From DASRJW01 sp964567755 (lineage in GTDB: Bacteria > Krumholzibacteriota > Krumholzibacteriia > G020349025), in the NCBI GenBank assembly GCA_964567755.1, contig CAZMNW010000047.1, forward strand, positions 1 through 64,000: DNA of 64,000 bases, written 5' to 3'. Position 1 is the first letter of the stretch. Each line of letters starts with the position of its first letter. A model generated the notes under the pieces. It did no database searches, had not been told where the DNA came from, and was given only the letters and a program-made list of their open reading frames with translations. Below, piece by piece: positions 26,337 through 34,316 of the stretch. The translations under genes were made by a program, and so were the position numbers.

Positions 26337-26605
26337 TTTCTCTGCTCGGGGAACTCGGATCGGCCCGGGCTTCGGTCGTCGGTGATCAACGCATCCATGG
26401 TCGGACGCGAGCACGCACCCGATCATCGCTCACCTCCCCCGGACTCGCCGGAAACCCGCGCGGTGACTGCACGCTGCGAGCATGACGGCAGCCAGAATTC
26501 CGCGTGCGCCGGCGGAAGTGGCCCTGCATCCAGCGCGCTGCGAGAGCTTCCGCACTCGGGACCCCAACACGCACAGCGCGGATGATTCCCGGTCGCGAGG
26601 GGTGT

Positions 26606-26664
26606 GGATGGTGACCGCATCGCACGAGATCGACGGACGAGGTGGCCACCTCGCCGCACCATCC
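26606..26664. repeat. Inverted repeat with internal perfect palindrome
   Basis: GGATGGT (26606-26612) pairs with ACCATCC (26658-26664) and encloses the perfect 14-nt palindrome GAGGTGGCCACCTC (26639-26652). It lies directly before the larger structured element at 26708. Confidence 0.45.
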
Positions 26665-26707
26665 GTGCTCGATGCTCCGACATCATCGATGCGTGCGCAT
26701 CGCGCAC

Positions 26708-26804
26708 CGTGCGAGACCTCCGTCCAACATTCGATGTGCATTTCAACTGCTTATGGCGTAGCGAGTTAGACGGGCAGTGCGCGACGTTTCGAAGGTCTCG
26801 CACG
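26708..26804. ncRNA. Candidate structured RNA: nested stems forming a branched hairpin
   Basis: A perfect 12-bp inverted repeat, CGTGCGAGACCT (26708-26719) with AGGTCTCGCACG (26793-26804), encloses CCGTCcAAC (26720-26728) paired with GTTaGACGG (26765-26773) and then TCGaTGTGC (26731-26739) paired with GCGTAgCGA (26756-26764), each with one mismatch. The unpaired 3' side (26774-26792) can form a small CGA/TCG hairpin, giving a three-way-junction shape. A further CTGCTG/CAGCAG hairpin follows at 26832-26852. No RNA family I know matches, and strand and promoter are undetermined. Confidence 0.35.
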
Positions 26805-27011
26805 ACGGCCGCGCGACAAGCGTGAGACGATCTGCTGAAGCCAAAACAGCAGTCGAAGTGCTGCGTGTGCGATCGAGGGCATGCTTCTTGATTCCGCATC
26901 TTCGGCGCGCACGAGCGCCCGCGCTCGCACGTGCACGACACCGCGATGTCGAAGTAGGGATGCGAGAGTGGAAGGTCGACAAAAAAAAACGTGTTTCTCA
27001 TAGTTTTTTTG

Positions 27012-27041
27012 TTGACGAGTTTTTTTCGTTGCACTTATGCT
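27012..27041 (+). promoter_or_regulatory. Promoter of the histone-like gene
   Basis: TTGACG (27012-27017) and TATGCT (27036-27041), spacer 18 nt, preceded by three A/T tracts that could act as an UP-like or curved element. The predicted leader is ~165 nt and contains a 7-bp hairpin (ACGAGGA 27148-27154 with TCCTCGT 27185-27191) just before the ribosome binding site. Confidence 0.65.
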
Positions 27042-27212
27042 GCGAAGCTGACTGGAAGCGTCGCACTCGCGCTGACGTAATTCGGTCCTCCATAGGCTGC
27101 TCCTCCGCGGGGGAGTAATGCACGCTGCGAGCACGGCTCGTGGCGGCACGAGGATCGAAAACGAGAATCGCGAGTTCGCGGCGGTCCTCGTACAGAAAGG
27201 TGGTAAGGAAAG

Positions 27213-27428
27213 ATGCCAGCAAGGAAGAAGCGCGCAGGCCGCAAAAAGGCCGGGCGCAAGAAGGGCACCCGCAAGAAGGGCACCCGAAAAAAGGCTGGTC
27301 GTAAGAAGGCTGGTCGCAAGAAGGGCACCCGTAAGAAGGCTGGCCGCAAGAAGGCTGGTCGCAAGAAGGGTGGCCGCAAGAAGGCTCGTCGCAAGAAGAC
27401 CGCGGCTCCTTCCATGCCGCCCATGTAA
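27213..27428 (+). CDS. Histone H1-like Lys/Arg-repeat DNA-binding protein
   Basis: A 71-aa protein composed almost entirely of a repeated unit of the type GRKKAGRKK / GTRKK (about ten copies), ending in a short non-basic tail APSMPPM. Such strongly basic, low-complexity proteins resemble chlamydial Hc2 and Bordetella BpH1-type H1-like proteins, which bind and condense DNA; the role here is inferred from composition. ATG 27213 is preceded by AAGGAAAG. The gene is monocistronic: a promoter with A/T tracts lies upstream and a strong rho-independent terminator follows 22 nt after the stop, suggesting high expression. The DNA repeats are direct repeats and may allow length variation between strains. 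Confidence 0.8.
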   Translation: MPARKKRAGRKKAGRKKGTRKKGTRKKAGRKKAGRKKGTRKKAGRKKAGRKKGGRKKARRKKTAAPSMPPM

Positions 27429-27450
27429 GTTCTTGTGACATGTCGAGTTC

Positions 27451-27480
27451 GGGGCGCCTCCGAGGCGCCCCGTTTTGTTT
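27451..27480 (+). terminator. Rho-independent terminator after the histone-like gene
   Basis: Stem GGGGCGCCT (27451-27459) with AGGCGCCCC (27463-27471), loop of 3 nt, followed by GTTTTGTTT. It is the clearest intrinsic terminator in the window. Confidence 0.9.
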
Positions 27481-27689
27481 GGCCGGATCTTGTTCCTGCA
27501 GCGAGCGGCGGGTTTCTTCGCCGTCCTTGCGCACTGCTCGAGCCGTCAACGGACCGCGCCGATCCCAAGCGTAGGCTTGCATCCCCGCCCTGCGCGACCC
27601 AGGATGCCTCGACGGGCGCAACCTGGACGGCATTCCGTACGTCAATGGTCGAAGCGTAAACCTCGTTTTGAACGCGGTGAAGGACGTCG

Positions 27690-28613
27690 ATGGGATTCGA
27701 GGTCGAACATCTGAGCCTCTCCTACGGGCGCCAGCAAGCACTGCACGACGTGAGCTTGCGCTTCGATTCGGGCGCTCTCGGACTCCTTGGACCGAACGGC
27801 GCCGGGAAGAGTTCGTTGCTGCGCACTCTTCTGGGCTTTGTCGCTCCCACGACGGGATCCGTTCGCGTCTTGGGTGAGCCGGTCGGTCGCGATGCCCACC
27901 GGCTGCGGCGCCGCATCGGCTATCACCCGGAAGACGACGTGCTGATTCCGGCGATGAACGCCGTCGGTGCAGTCGCGCTCTGCGGCCAGCTGGCCGGGCT
28001 CGATCACACCGATGCGCTGCAGCGGGCGCATGAAATCCTCTACTTTGTCGGTCTCGGTGAAGTTCGTTATCGCGTCGCGACCACCTACTCGCAGGGCATG
28101 CGGCAGCGTCTCAAACTGGCGCAGGCGCTCGTCCATGATCCCGAACTCCTGATCCTCGACGAACCGACGAATGGTCTGGATCCGAACGGTCGCCAGGAGA
28201 TGCTGAAGCTCATTCGCGATCTGGCGACGGCGAAGGGCATTCACGTCGTGCTGTCTTCGCACTTGCTTCCGGATGTCGAGGCGGTGTGCGACCAGGTGGT
28301 GCTCCTCGACAACGGTCGCGTGGTGACGGCAGGGCGCATGGAGGATCTGCTGAAATCGGCACAAGAGACCTACGAGGTGCGGGTCAAGGGTGCCCAGGAG
28401 GCCTTCGAGGCCGCGCTCCTCGCTCACGGCGCCCGCACGACACAGAGCCCGCGCGGATCCCTGCTGGTGCAGACCCCCGCGCATGGTGTGCGTCTGCTGT
28501 TCGACGCCGCGCACACGAGCGGGTGCCAGATTCGCCACCTCGTGCCCGCACGCGAATCGCTGGTGGAAATGTTCGCCCAGGCCGTTGTCGGGGGACCGCA
28601 TGCCGATCCATGA
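27690..28613 (+). CDS. ABC transporter ATP-binding protein (ABC-2 exporter)
   Basis: A 307-aa nucleotide-binding subunit: Walker A GPNGAGKSS (~35-43), the signature segment YSQGMRQRLKLAQAL, Walker B LLILDEPTNGLDPNG, and H-loop VLSSHLL. The C-terminal ~85 residues after the NBD resemble the extra domain of ABC-2/daunorubicin-resistance-type exporters. ATG 27690 has GAAGGA 5 nt upstream. Its end overlaps the permease gene by 14 nt, and a second ATPase/permease pair follows in the same operon. Substrate unknown. Confidence 0.88.
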   Translation: MGFEVEHLSLSYGRQQALHDVSLRFDSGALGLLGPNGAGKSSLLRTLLGFVAPTTGSVRVLGEPVGRDAHRLRRRIGYHPEDDVLIPAMNAVGAVALCGQLAGLDHTDALQRAHEILYFVGLGEVRYRVATTYSQGMRQRLKLAQALVHDPELLILDEPTNGLDPNGRQEMLKLIRDLATAKGIHVVLSSHLLPDVEAVCDQVVLLDNGRVVTAGRMEDLLKSAQETYEVRVKGAQEAFEAALLAHGARTTQSPRGSLLVQTPAHGVRLLFDAAHTSGCQIRHLVPARESLVEMFAQAVVGGPHADP

Positions 28614-29466
28614 CGTTTCCTATCGTCACTGGCAAGGGCAACGCTCCGACCGCCCCCCGTCAATCGTGCTCGGTGCGGCACAGATGCGTGTCGCGCTGCG
28701 CCGGCGCGCTGTTCGCATCCTGCTCCTCGTTTCTGGTCTCTTCGTCATCGCCTACCTCGGGATTCTCTACCTCGAGACCATGCCTCGGGACGGTGCGTTG
28801 GGCTTCCTGCGCGACATCCCACTCGTGCGTCTGGATGGCCGGACATTGAAGTTCTTTCTCATGCGCCAGCGGCTGCTGCAGTACATGTTGTGCCTCGCCG
28901 CCGGTGCGGAGGTCATCGCCCTCGATCGGCGGTATCGGGCGCTCCAGATCTACCTGGCGCGTCCGCTGCGCGTGCCCGATTACCTGGCCGGCAAGGCTGT
29001 TCCAATGCTGCTCCTGCTGTCGCTCGTGACTTGGGTGCCGGCGATTCTGCTCCTCGTGCTCAAGAGCGTGGCGACCGCGAGCCTGCAATGGCTGCGGGAC
29101 GAGCCGCACCTGCCGTTCGCGATCGTGGGTTATTCGGCTCTGCTCGTCGCGAGCCTCACCAGTTTGACGCTTGCAGTGTCCAGCATGACGTCCAGCCCAC
29201 GCCTTGCCAGCGGACAGATGGTCGCCGTTCTGCTTCTCCCCATTGCCGCAGCCGACATCCTCGCGGGGCTCACGCACAACGACAACTGGCGCCTGCTGTC
29301 GCTCGACTCGATCCTCGACCAAGTGTGCAGCTGGATGTTCCGCGCCGAGGTGCCGTACGAGTTGTCGCCCTGGGCGGCACTGGCGATGCTGTTCTTGGTG
29401 ATCGGAGGCTCGATCGCGGTCCTGCTTCGCCGCGTGCGCGCGGTCGACGTGGTCGGGGGATCGTGA
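28600..29466 (+). CDS. ABC-2 type permease subunit
   Basis: A 288-aa integral membrane protein with about six hydrophobic segments (for example LLLVSGLFVIAYLGILYL near residue 42 and VPMLLLLSLVTWVPAILLLV near 130). The segment LDRRYRALQIYLARPL corresponds to the conserved cytoplasmic loop of ABC-2 permeases. ATG 28600 lies inside the end of the ATPase gene and its stop touches the next ATPase gene. Partner of the ATPase at 27690. Confidence 0.8.
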   Translation: MPIHDVSYRHWQGQRSDRPPSIVLGAAQMRVALRRRAVRILLLVSGLFVIAYLGILYLETMPRDGALGFLRDIPLVRLDGRTLKFFLMRQRLLQYMLCLAAGAEVIALDRRYRALQIYLARPLRVPDYLAGKAVPMLLLLSLVTWVPAILLLVLKSVATASLQWLRDEPHLPFAIVGYSALLVASLTSLTLAVSSMTSSPRLASGQMVAVLLLPIAAADILAGLTHNDNWRLLSLDSILDQVCSWMFRAEVPYELSPWAALAMLFLVIGGSIAVLLRRVRAVDVVGGS

Positions 29467-30386
29467 TGGCCACACTCGAAGCGCAGGACGTTTCGCTCTG
29501 GTACGGGGAGGTCATCGGGCTCTCGGGAGCGACCTTCGCCCTCGAGCCGGGCGTCACGGGCCTTCTGGGTCCGAACGGCGCCGGCAAGTCGACCTTGCTC
29601 AAGATTCTCACGGCCCAGATTCGGCCAAGCCGCGGAGCCGTTCGCATCCTCGGCGCCGATCCGTGGGGCAACCCGGACCTTTTCCGGCGAGTCGGGTACT
29701 GCCCCGAGACGGACAGCATCTACCCGGAGCTGTCGGCCCCCGAGTTCATCGCGGCGATGTTGCGACTGTCGGGTTTGGCGGGCATGGAAGCCAAGCGCAA
29801 GGCCGAAGAGGCCTTGGCGCGCGTCGGGCTCGACCCGAAACTGGGCAAGCCCATGGCCGCCTTCTCCAAGGGTATGCGCCAACGCGCCAAGCTGGCGCAA
29901 GCGCTGGCGCTGGCTCCCGAAATCCTTCTCCTCGACGAGCCCTTGAACGGCATGGATCCAATCGGGCGGCGCGAGACCATGGATCTCGTCGTCCAACTGG
30001 GACGTGAGGGGCACACGGTGCTGGTGTCGAGTCACATCCTGCACGAGGTCGAACAGATGACCCCGGACATCCTGCTGTTGCACCAGGGTCGTGTGCTCGC
30101 CCACGGCGACGTGCACGAAATCCGCGATCTCATCGAGGATCGTGCCCGGCGCGTGCGCCTGCGCTGTCATGAACCGCACCGTCTCGCCGCACGTCTGATG
30201 GAGGCGGGCGCGGTAAGCGGCATGCGTTTCACCGACGAGCCCGATGTGCTCGTGGTCGAGACCGCGCACGCCGACGTGTTCTTCGCCAAGATGACCGAAC
30301 TCGGGTACGAAGGCAGCCTCGGCATCGAAGAAGTGCAGCCCTTGGACGACGACCTGCAGTCGGTGTTCGAGTACCTGGTGCGCTAG
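29466..30386 (+). CDS. ABC transporter ATP-binding protein (ABC-2 exporter)
   Basis: A 306-aa second NBD subunit with Walker A GPNGAGKST, signature FSKGMRQRAKLAQAL, Walker B ILLLDEPLNGMDPIG and H-loop LVSSHIL, then a ~85-residue C-terminal extension like its paralogue. ATG 29466 shares its first base with the permease TGA; GTG 29463 would give a 4-nt overlap. It is followed by its permease after 9 nt. The two ATPase/permease pairs may form one heteromeric exporter or two related ones. Confidence 0.88.
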   Translation: MATLEAQDVSLWYGEVIGLSGATFALEPGVTGLLGPNGAGKSTLLKILTAQIRPSRGAVRILGADPWGNPDLFRRVGYCPETDSIYPELSAPEFIAAMLRLSGLAGMEAKRKAEEALARVGLDPKLGKPMAAFSKGMRQRAKLAQALALAPEILLLDEPLNGMDPIGRRETMDLVVQLGREGHTVLVSSHILHEVEQMTPDILLLHQGRVLAHGDVHEIRDLIEDRARRVRLRCHEPHRLAARLMEAGAVSGMRFTDEPDVLVVETAHADVFFAKMTELGYEGSLGIEEVQPLDDDLQSVFEYLVR

Positions 30387-30395
30387 GAGGGAACT

Positions 30396-31214
30396 GTGGG
30401 TGTTTTCGGCACCGGGTGGACGGGGGCGAGGCTGCGGCGGCGCGACATCGCGGCGGCGACGATGCTCGAGTGGCGGCTTTTCTGGCGCCGGCGTCGTTTG
30501 CGCGCGCCGGTGGTCCTGGCGGTGCTGCCCGTGCTGCTCGCGGTTCTCGTCGCCACCCTCAAGACGGTCGATCTCGGCTGGCTCGATCCGGTGTTGCCGC
30601 GCGGCGTCGACATCGTGCCGCTGTTTTTCGTTGGCTACCTGCGCGTGTTGCTCGTGGTGCTGCCACTCCTGCTCGGTGCCGGCCTCGTCACCCGTGAGGT
30701 CGAAACCGGGACGCTGTCCTATCTGTTAGTGCGCCCACTGTCGCGCGGCTCGCTCCTTCTCGGCAAGTCCCTCGGTGCCTGGCTCATCGGCAGCATCCTG
30801 CTGGGGGTGTCGTGGACGGGGGCTGCGCTGCTGCTGCTGGCCGCCGATGGATTCGACGCGGCAGGAGCAACCCTGCTCCAGATCCCCGCCTATCTCCTCA
30901 CACTGGTCGTGGGGGCGTTCGCGTACGGTGCGTTGTTCACGCTCGTCGGTCTGGTCTCGCGGCGGCCGGGACTCATCGGCATTTTCCTCGCCTTCGGCTG
31001 GGAATCGGCGATTCCGTTCCTGCCTGGGCTCATCCGCAACTTCACCGTGCGCTTCCATCTGGTCGCACTCATTCCGGATGCCGGGTTGCCGTTGGTGGCG
31101 CTCGGGACGCTCGCAGTGCCCTCGGTTCCTGCGGCATTGATGTGGTTGAGTGGGGGATCCTGCGTGGCGCTCGCCGCCTCCATCCTCGTGTTCGCGCACC
31201 GTGACTACCCGTGA
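30396..31214 (+). CDS. ABC-2 type permease subunit
   Basis: A 272-aa membrane protein with about six hydrophobic segments and the ABC-2 motif GLVTREVETGTLSYLLVRPLSRGSLL (two parts of the coupling loop region). GTG 30396 is preceded by GGAGGG 4 nt upstream. It closes the four-gene exporter operon; the gene downstream is convergent. Confidence 0.8.
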   Translation: MGVFGTGWTGARLRRRDIAAATMLEWRLFWRRRRLRAPVVLAVLPVLLAVLVATLKTVDLGWLDPVLPRGVDIVPLFFVGYLRVLLVVLPLLLGAGLVTREVETGTLSYLLVRPLSRGSLLLGKSLGAWLIGSILLGVSWTGAALLLLAADGFDAAGATLLQIPAYLLTLVVGAFAYGALFTLVGLVSRRPGLIGIFLAFGWESAIPFLPGLIRNFTVRFHLVALIPDAGLPLVALGTLAVPSVPAALMWLSGGSCVALAASILVFAHRDYP

Positions 31215-31286
31215 GAGCAGACATTCCTATCCGGACGCCGCGATGGAATCGGAGCGCGAGCCGGAATGGAGAAGCGCGGGCGCGGA

Positions 31287-32867
31287 TCAGCGGTTGAGAC
31301 TCGGGTCCGGGAATTCGAAGTCGCGCGCGGCGCCGAAGAAGCTGCCGCTCGACAGCGACACCTCGTACGCGTTGCGGCCGAAGGCAAAGTCCACACGAAA
31401 AATACTCGTCCCTGACTTGCGGTTGCCGATCCGTAGCCCGGCGCCGCCGCCCACGTGCGTGCCACCGAGTGTGAACGGTTCCTCTGCATCCCATGCTTGA
31501 CCGGCATCCACGAACACGGCGGCGCCCAGCCCCAAGAATGCGACTCGGACCGGTGTGAACAATCGATGCTCGAGGTTGGCGTAGAACACACGTGTTCCGG
31601 TGTCGAAGCGCGCCGGGTAGCCACGCAGATGGTTGTCGCCGCCGAGGACGAAACGCATGGATTCTGGCTCGCGCAGCAGCGCCGAGAAACCGACATTCCA
31701 GGTCAGGGTCTGCGACTCGGCCGGTTGCCAAAAACCGTAGATCACACTCAGGAAGCGTCCATTTTCCACTGCCTCGTCGCCGGCGAAACCGTGGTGCCGC
31801 AGCTGCAGACCCACGAGGCCCTGGTCGCCGAGAAAAGCGGCCAGTGTTGCATCGGCACGCCAGAGAGGTCGGTTGGCGTCGGCGCCCAGCGCTTCGAGGT
31901 CGGCTCCGAGACCCACCTGCACGCTCCAACCGGCCGCGATGTCTTCGCGGATGCCATAGCGATCGACGTTCTGCACCTGGCGGTACCGGCGTTCGAGCGC
32001 CCCCCAGCACAGCCCGAGCGCTGCCTGCTGCGCTTCGATCGCGCGTTCCAGCCCGCGCCGCGAGTACAACAACCCGAAGCGCGTGCGCATGGGGCCGTGA
32101 CCGTGACCGGCGCCGAAAGCCTCGGCAACGGTCTCGTCGAGATCGAGACTGTCGGCCACGGCGCCATCGTAGAACACGCGACGCTCGCCGCGAATCGTGC
32201 GCCAACGCAGGTCCGAGGTCCAGCGCACCAACTCCGAAAAATACGGCCGTCCGAGATTGGCTTCGTTGACGACGACGAGGCCGTCGCTCCCGTACCCGTA
32301 GCCTGTCTGCAAGCGACTGCCGAACACGCGCCGTTCGACGAAGAAAATCTGGGCGGCATCCACATCGTTGGAGGCGACCACGTTGCCACCGAACACGCTC
32401 CCGCGCCCGAGAAAGTTGATGTTCTCCAGACCGAGCCGGACCCGGTAGATGTCGCCTTCCTTCGACAGATCGGTGAGCAGGCGCATCGACCAGCGATCCG
32501 AGGTGTGCACTTGCAAGCGCACGCCGCCGTCCACCGCCAGGACCTCGATCCGGGCGTCCTGGAAAATGCCGAGACCGCGCAGATTGCGCTCGCTCTCGTC
32601 ACAGCGCAGCGGATCGAAGGGATCACCGACGGCGAAGAGGAACTCGCGCCGGATCACGCTCTCGCGCGTCCGGATGTGCAACGCGTTCACCCAGTGGAAC
32701 AGAAAGAGATTCTCGCCCGGCCGGCGAGGATCGAATACCTCGGCGGCGTCGATGTCGATGGCAACGATGGGGAGCCCACGCAAGGCCTCCCAGGTGGATT
32801 CCCGGCCCCAGGCCCGCCCCACGCACACGACCAAGACCAGAACGATTCCAAAGTAGCGCAAACGCAA
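31287..32867 (-). CDS. Omp85-superfamily outer-membrane protein with a single POTRA-like domain
   Basis: A ~526-aa protein with a signal peptide (LRLRYFGIVLVLVVCVGRAWG), a POTRA-like region (~35-125, with the pattern REFLFAVGDPFDP and NLRGLGIFQDARIEV) and a beta-barrel of alternating hydrophobic strands. The GGDNHLRGYPARF motif matches the VRGY/F motif of loop 6 in Omp85 proteins, and the last residues end in alternating strands. It should insert in the outer membrane and may assemble or translocate another protein. TTG 32867 is preferred because GGAG lies 6 nt upstream and the signal peptide then starts properly; GTG 32900 is an upstream in-frame option. It faces the convergent ABC exporter operon. 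Confidence 0.75.
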   Translation of the reverse strand: MRLRYFGIVLVLVVCVGRAWGRESTWEALRGLPIVAIDIDAAEVFDPRRPGENLFLFHWVNALHIRTRESVIRREFLFAVGDPFDPLRCDESERNLRGLGIFQDARIEVLAVDGGVRLQVHTSDRWSMRLLTDLSKEGDIYRVRLGLENINFLGRGSVFGGNVVASNDVDAAQIFFVERRVFGSRLQTGYGYGSDGLVVVNEANLGRPYFSELVRWTSDLRWRTIRGERRVFYDGAVADSLDLDETVAEAFGAGHGHGPMRTRFGLLYSRRGLERAIEAQQAALGLCWGALERRYRQVQNVDRYGIREDIAAGWSVQVGLGADLEALGADANRPLWRADATLAAFLGDQGLVGLQLRHHGFAGDEAVENGRFLSVIYGFWQPAESQTLTWNVGFSALLREPESMRFVLGGDNHLRGYPARFDTGTRVFYANLEHRLFTPVRVAFLGLGAAVFVDAGQAWDAEEPFTLGGTHVGGGAGLRIGNRKSGTSIFRVDFAFGRNAYEVSLSSGSFFGAARDFEFPDPSLNR

Positions 32868-33075
32868 ATGGGGCTCCAGACGACCCGGGCCTATATCCAC
32901 CGAAGGTAAGCGCGCAGGACCTCTGGAACCAAGTCTTCCGTGTCTCCAGATCGCCTTGGCTCCGTCCTTGCAGACTGCATTCCGGTTCTCGGACGGGCCA
33001 CGCTCGAGCCACCGCGACCATTGTCTGTCCGGGAAAGTCGTTCTCGAGCCTCGTCACTCCGGAGGGGGAGGGCCG

Positions 33076-34242
33076 TTGAAGACCGAGCAAATCTCCCAGG
33101 AGCTTTCGGCGTCGCCACGTCGGGAGCACCTCGCGGCTGTCCTTGCGCGGGCGCTGCAAATTTCGCTCGAGATTTGGAACGCGGGCTCCCATCACGGCGA
33201 TCGTCTGGCCTTGGGGCCTGCCTGCGCCGGTTGCGAACAACGCGATCCCCGCACATTCGACCGTTGCCGCAAGCGCCGCAGTTACCTGATGCGCCCCGAA
33301 GTCGATTCTCCCGAACGTCTCGCCGAAAAATGCCCGCTGAAAGTACGCCTGGCGCGGCTGGAAACGAGCGCAGGTCGGACGGGACCCACCCTCTATGCGT
33401 TTGGCTACGCGATTTCGGGGTCCATCGAAGAGACCGATGCCCGCGTAATGAGTTTCTTGGACGACATGAAAGCGCTGCTCCGCCCCCAGAGCGGCCACAT
33501 GGCCGGTGCGGTGCCGGAACCCGTGTCCACGAGCCTGCTCGGGCTCTTTCAGCCGCTCGCGCCGTCGCTGCCCTGGGCGGCACCATTGCAGTGTGTGCGC
33601 GTGGGCAACCTCGCCGGCGAGGCACGGGCGAAAAGCGAATGCACGACGTTGCTGTCCGCGTTCGTGAGCGCGATCGAGGCCCGCGAATCGAGCCAGAGCG
33701 GACACTCGGTGCGTGTGCGCTTACTCGCAGTGTTGTTGGGGCAGGAGATGGGGCTCGGTGCGGACGAGCTGGAAGCGCTGCACTGGGCATCGTACCTGCA
33801 TGGCGCCGCGGCACTGGGCTCGACATCCGTGCACGCCGGCGAAGCGTGCGCGCTCGACACGTCGCTTCAGACCCCCGAGGCGAGCCACGACTCGATGTGG
33901 GAGCCATTGCGTGCGCTCGGCGACGTGCAGCCCGTGATCGATATCCTGCGTCACCAGCGCACGCGCTGGGATGGTGTCGGCCAAACGCGCGACGCCGAGC
34001 GTGACATCCCGCGCGCTGCACGTTGCCTCGCAGTCGCCGATGCCCTCGACATCTTGATGGCTTCCGACCCGAAACGCCGGCCACGTCGACTGCATGTCGG
34101 CGTCGAGGCTCTGGCGCTCGGTGCCGGGACACGCTTCGATCCTGCCGTCATCGAGGCTCTGCGCCGACTGCAGCCGCGGCTCGAGTCGCATGCCTGGATC
34201 TTCCTTCTCGCCCGCCATCCTGTGCCTGCCGCGGCGCGTTAG
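33076..34242 (+). CDS. Degenerate HD-GYP-like regulatory protein
   Basis: A ~388-aa cytosolic protein. TTG 33076 follows GGAGGGGGAGGG, by far the best site; a longer TTG start at 32956 lacks one. The N-terminal third holds four Cys in a CAGC...C...C arrangement (~55-90) that could bind metal. The C-terminal half follows the HD-GYP fold (SGHSVRVRLLAVLLGQEM, then LHG where HDxGK is expected, then HQRTRWDGVGQ where HHERxDGxGYP is expected, then IPRAARCLAVADALDILM). The catalytic HD pair and GYP motif are lost, so it probably binds a ligand or partner instead of cleaving c-di-GMP. It is divergent from the Omp85-like gene. Confidence 0.65.
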   Translation: MKTEQISQELSASPRREHLAAVLARALQISLEIWNAGSHHGDRLALGPACAGCEQRDPRTFDRCRKRRSYLMRPEVDSPERLAEKCPLKVRLARLETSAGRTGPTLYAFGYAISGSIEETDARVMSFLDDMKALLRPQSGHMAGAVPEPVSTSLLGLFQPLAPSLPWAAPLQCVRVGNLAGEARAKSECTTLLSAFVSAIEARESSQSGHSVRVRLLAVLLGQEMGLGADELEALHWASYLHGAAALGSTSVHAGEACALDTSLQTPEASHDSMWEPLRALGDVQPVIDILRHQRTRWDGVGQTRDAERDIPRAARCLAVADALDILMASDPKRRPRRLHVGVEALALGAGTRFDPAVIEALRRLQPRLESHAWIFLLARHPVPAAAR

Positions 34243-34284
34243 CGCCACGCAAGCGATCCTCACACGCTCCTTCTCCGGCACGCG

Positions 34285-34293
34285 TGCTACGAT
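34285..34293 (+). promoter_or_regulatory. Possible extended -10 element before the exporter pair
   Basis: TGcTACGAT (34285-34293) fits an extended -10. No clear -35. The GTG of the exporter gene is 24 nt downstream behind GGAGG. Confidence 0.35.
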
Positions 34294-34316
34294 AGGCGCT
34301 CGTAACCGGAGGTGAA

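Larger units (their letters stand above)
26337..27011. other. Long non-coding stretch with many inverted repeats
   Basis: No open frame here has a ribosome binding site or protein-like composition. The stretch 26600-26855 holds nested inverted repeats (listed separately). From about 26980 the DNA turns AT-rich with A/T tracts at 26981-26989, 27004-27010 and 27020-27026, spaced by roughly two helical turns, next to the promoter of the histone-like gene. Confidence 0.6.

Noticed and set aside
26423..27034. Minus-strand frame of ~200 codons in the tRNA-to-histone gap
   Set aside because: No start site, no protein-like hydrophobic pattern; it crosses the A/T tracts and inverted repeats.
27213..27428. 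Short tandem repeats that look like a CRISPR-type or minisatellite array
   Set aside because: The repeats are in frame, encode GRKK units with no unique spacers, and the gene has a start, ribosome binding site and terminator.
31215..31286. CATTCC/GGAATG repeat between convergent genes as a terminator
   Set aside because: The arms are short, imperfectly placed and have no T-run.
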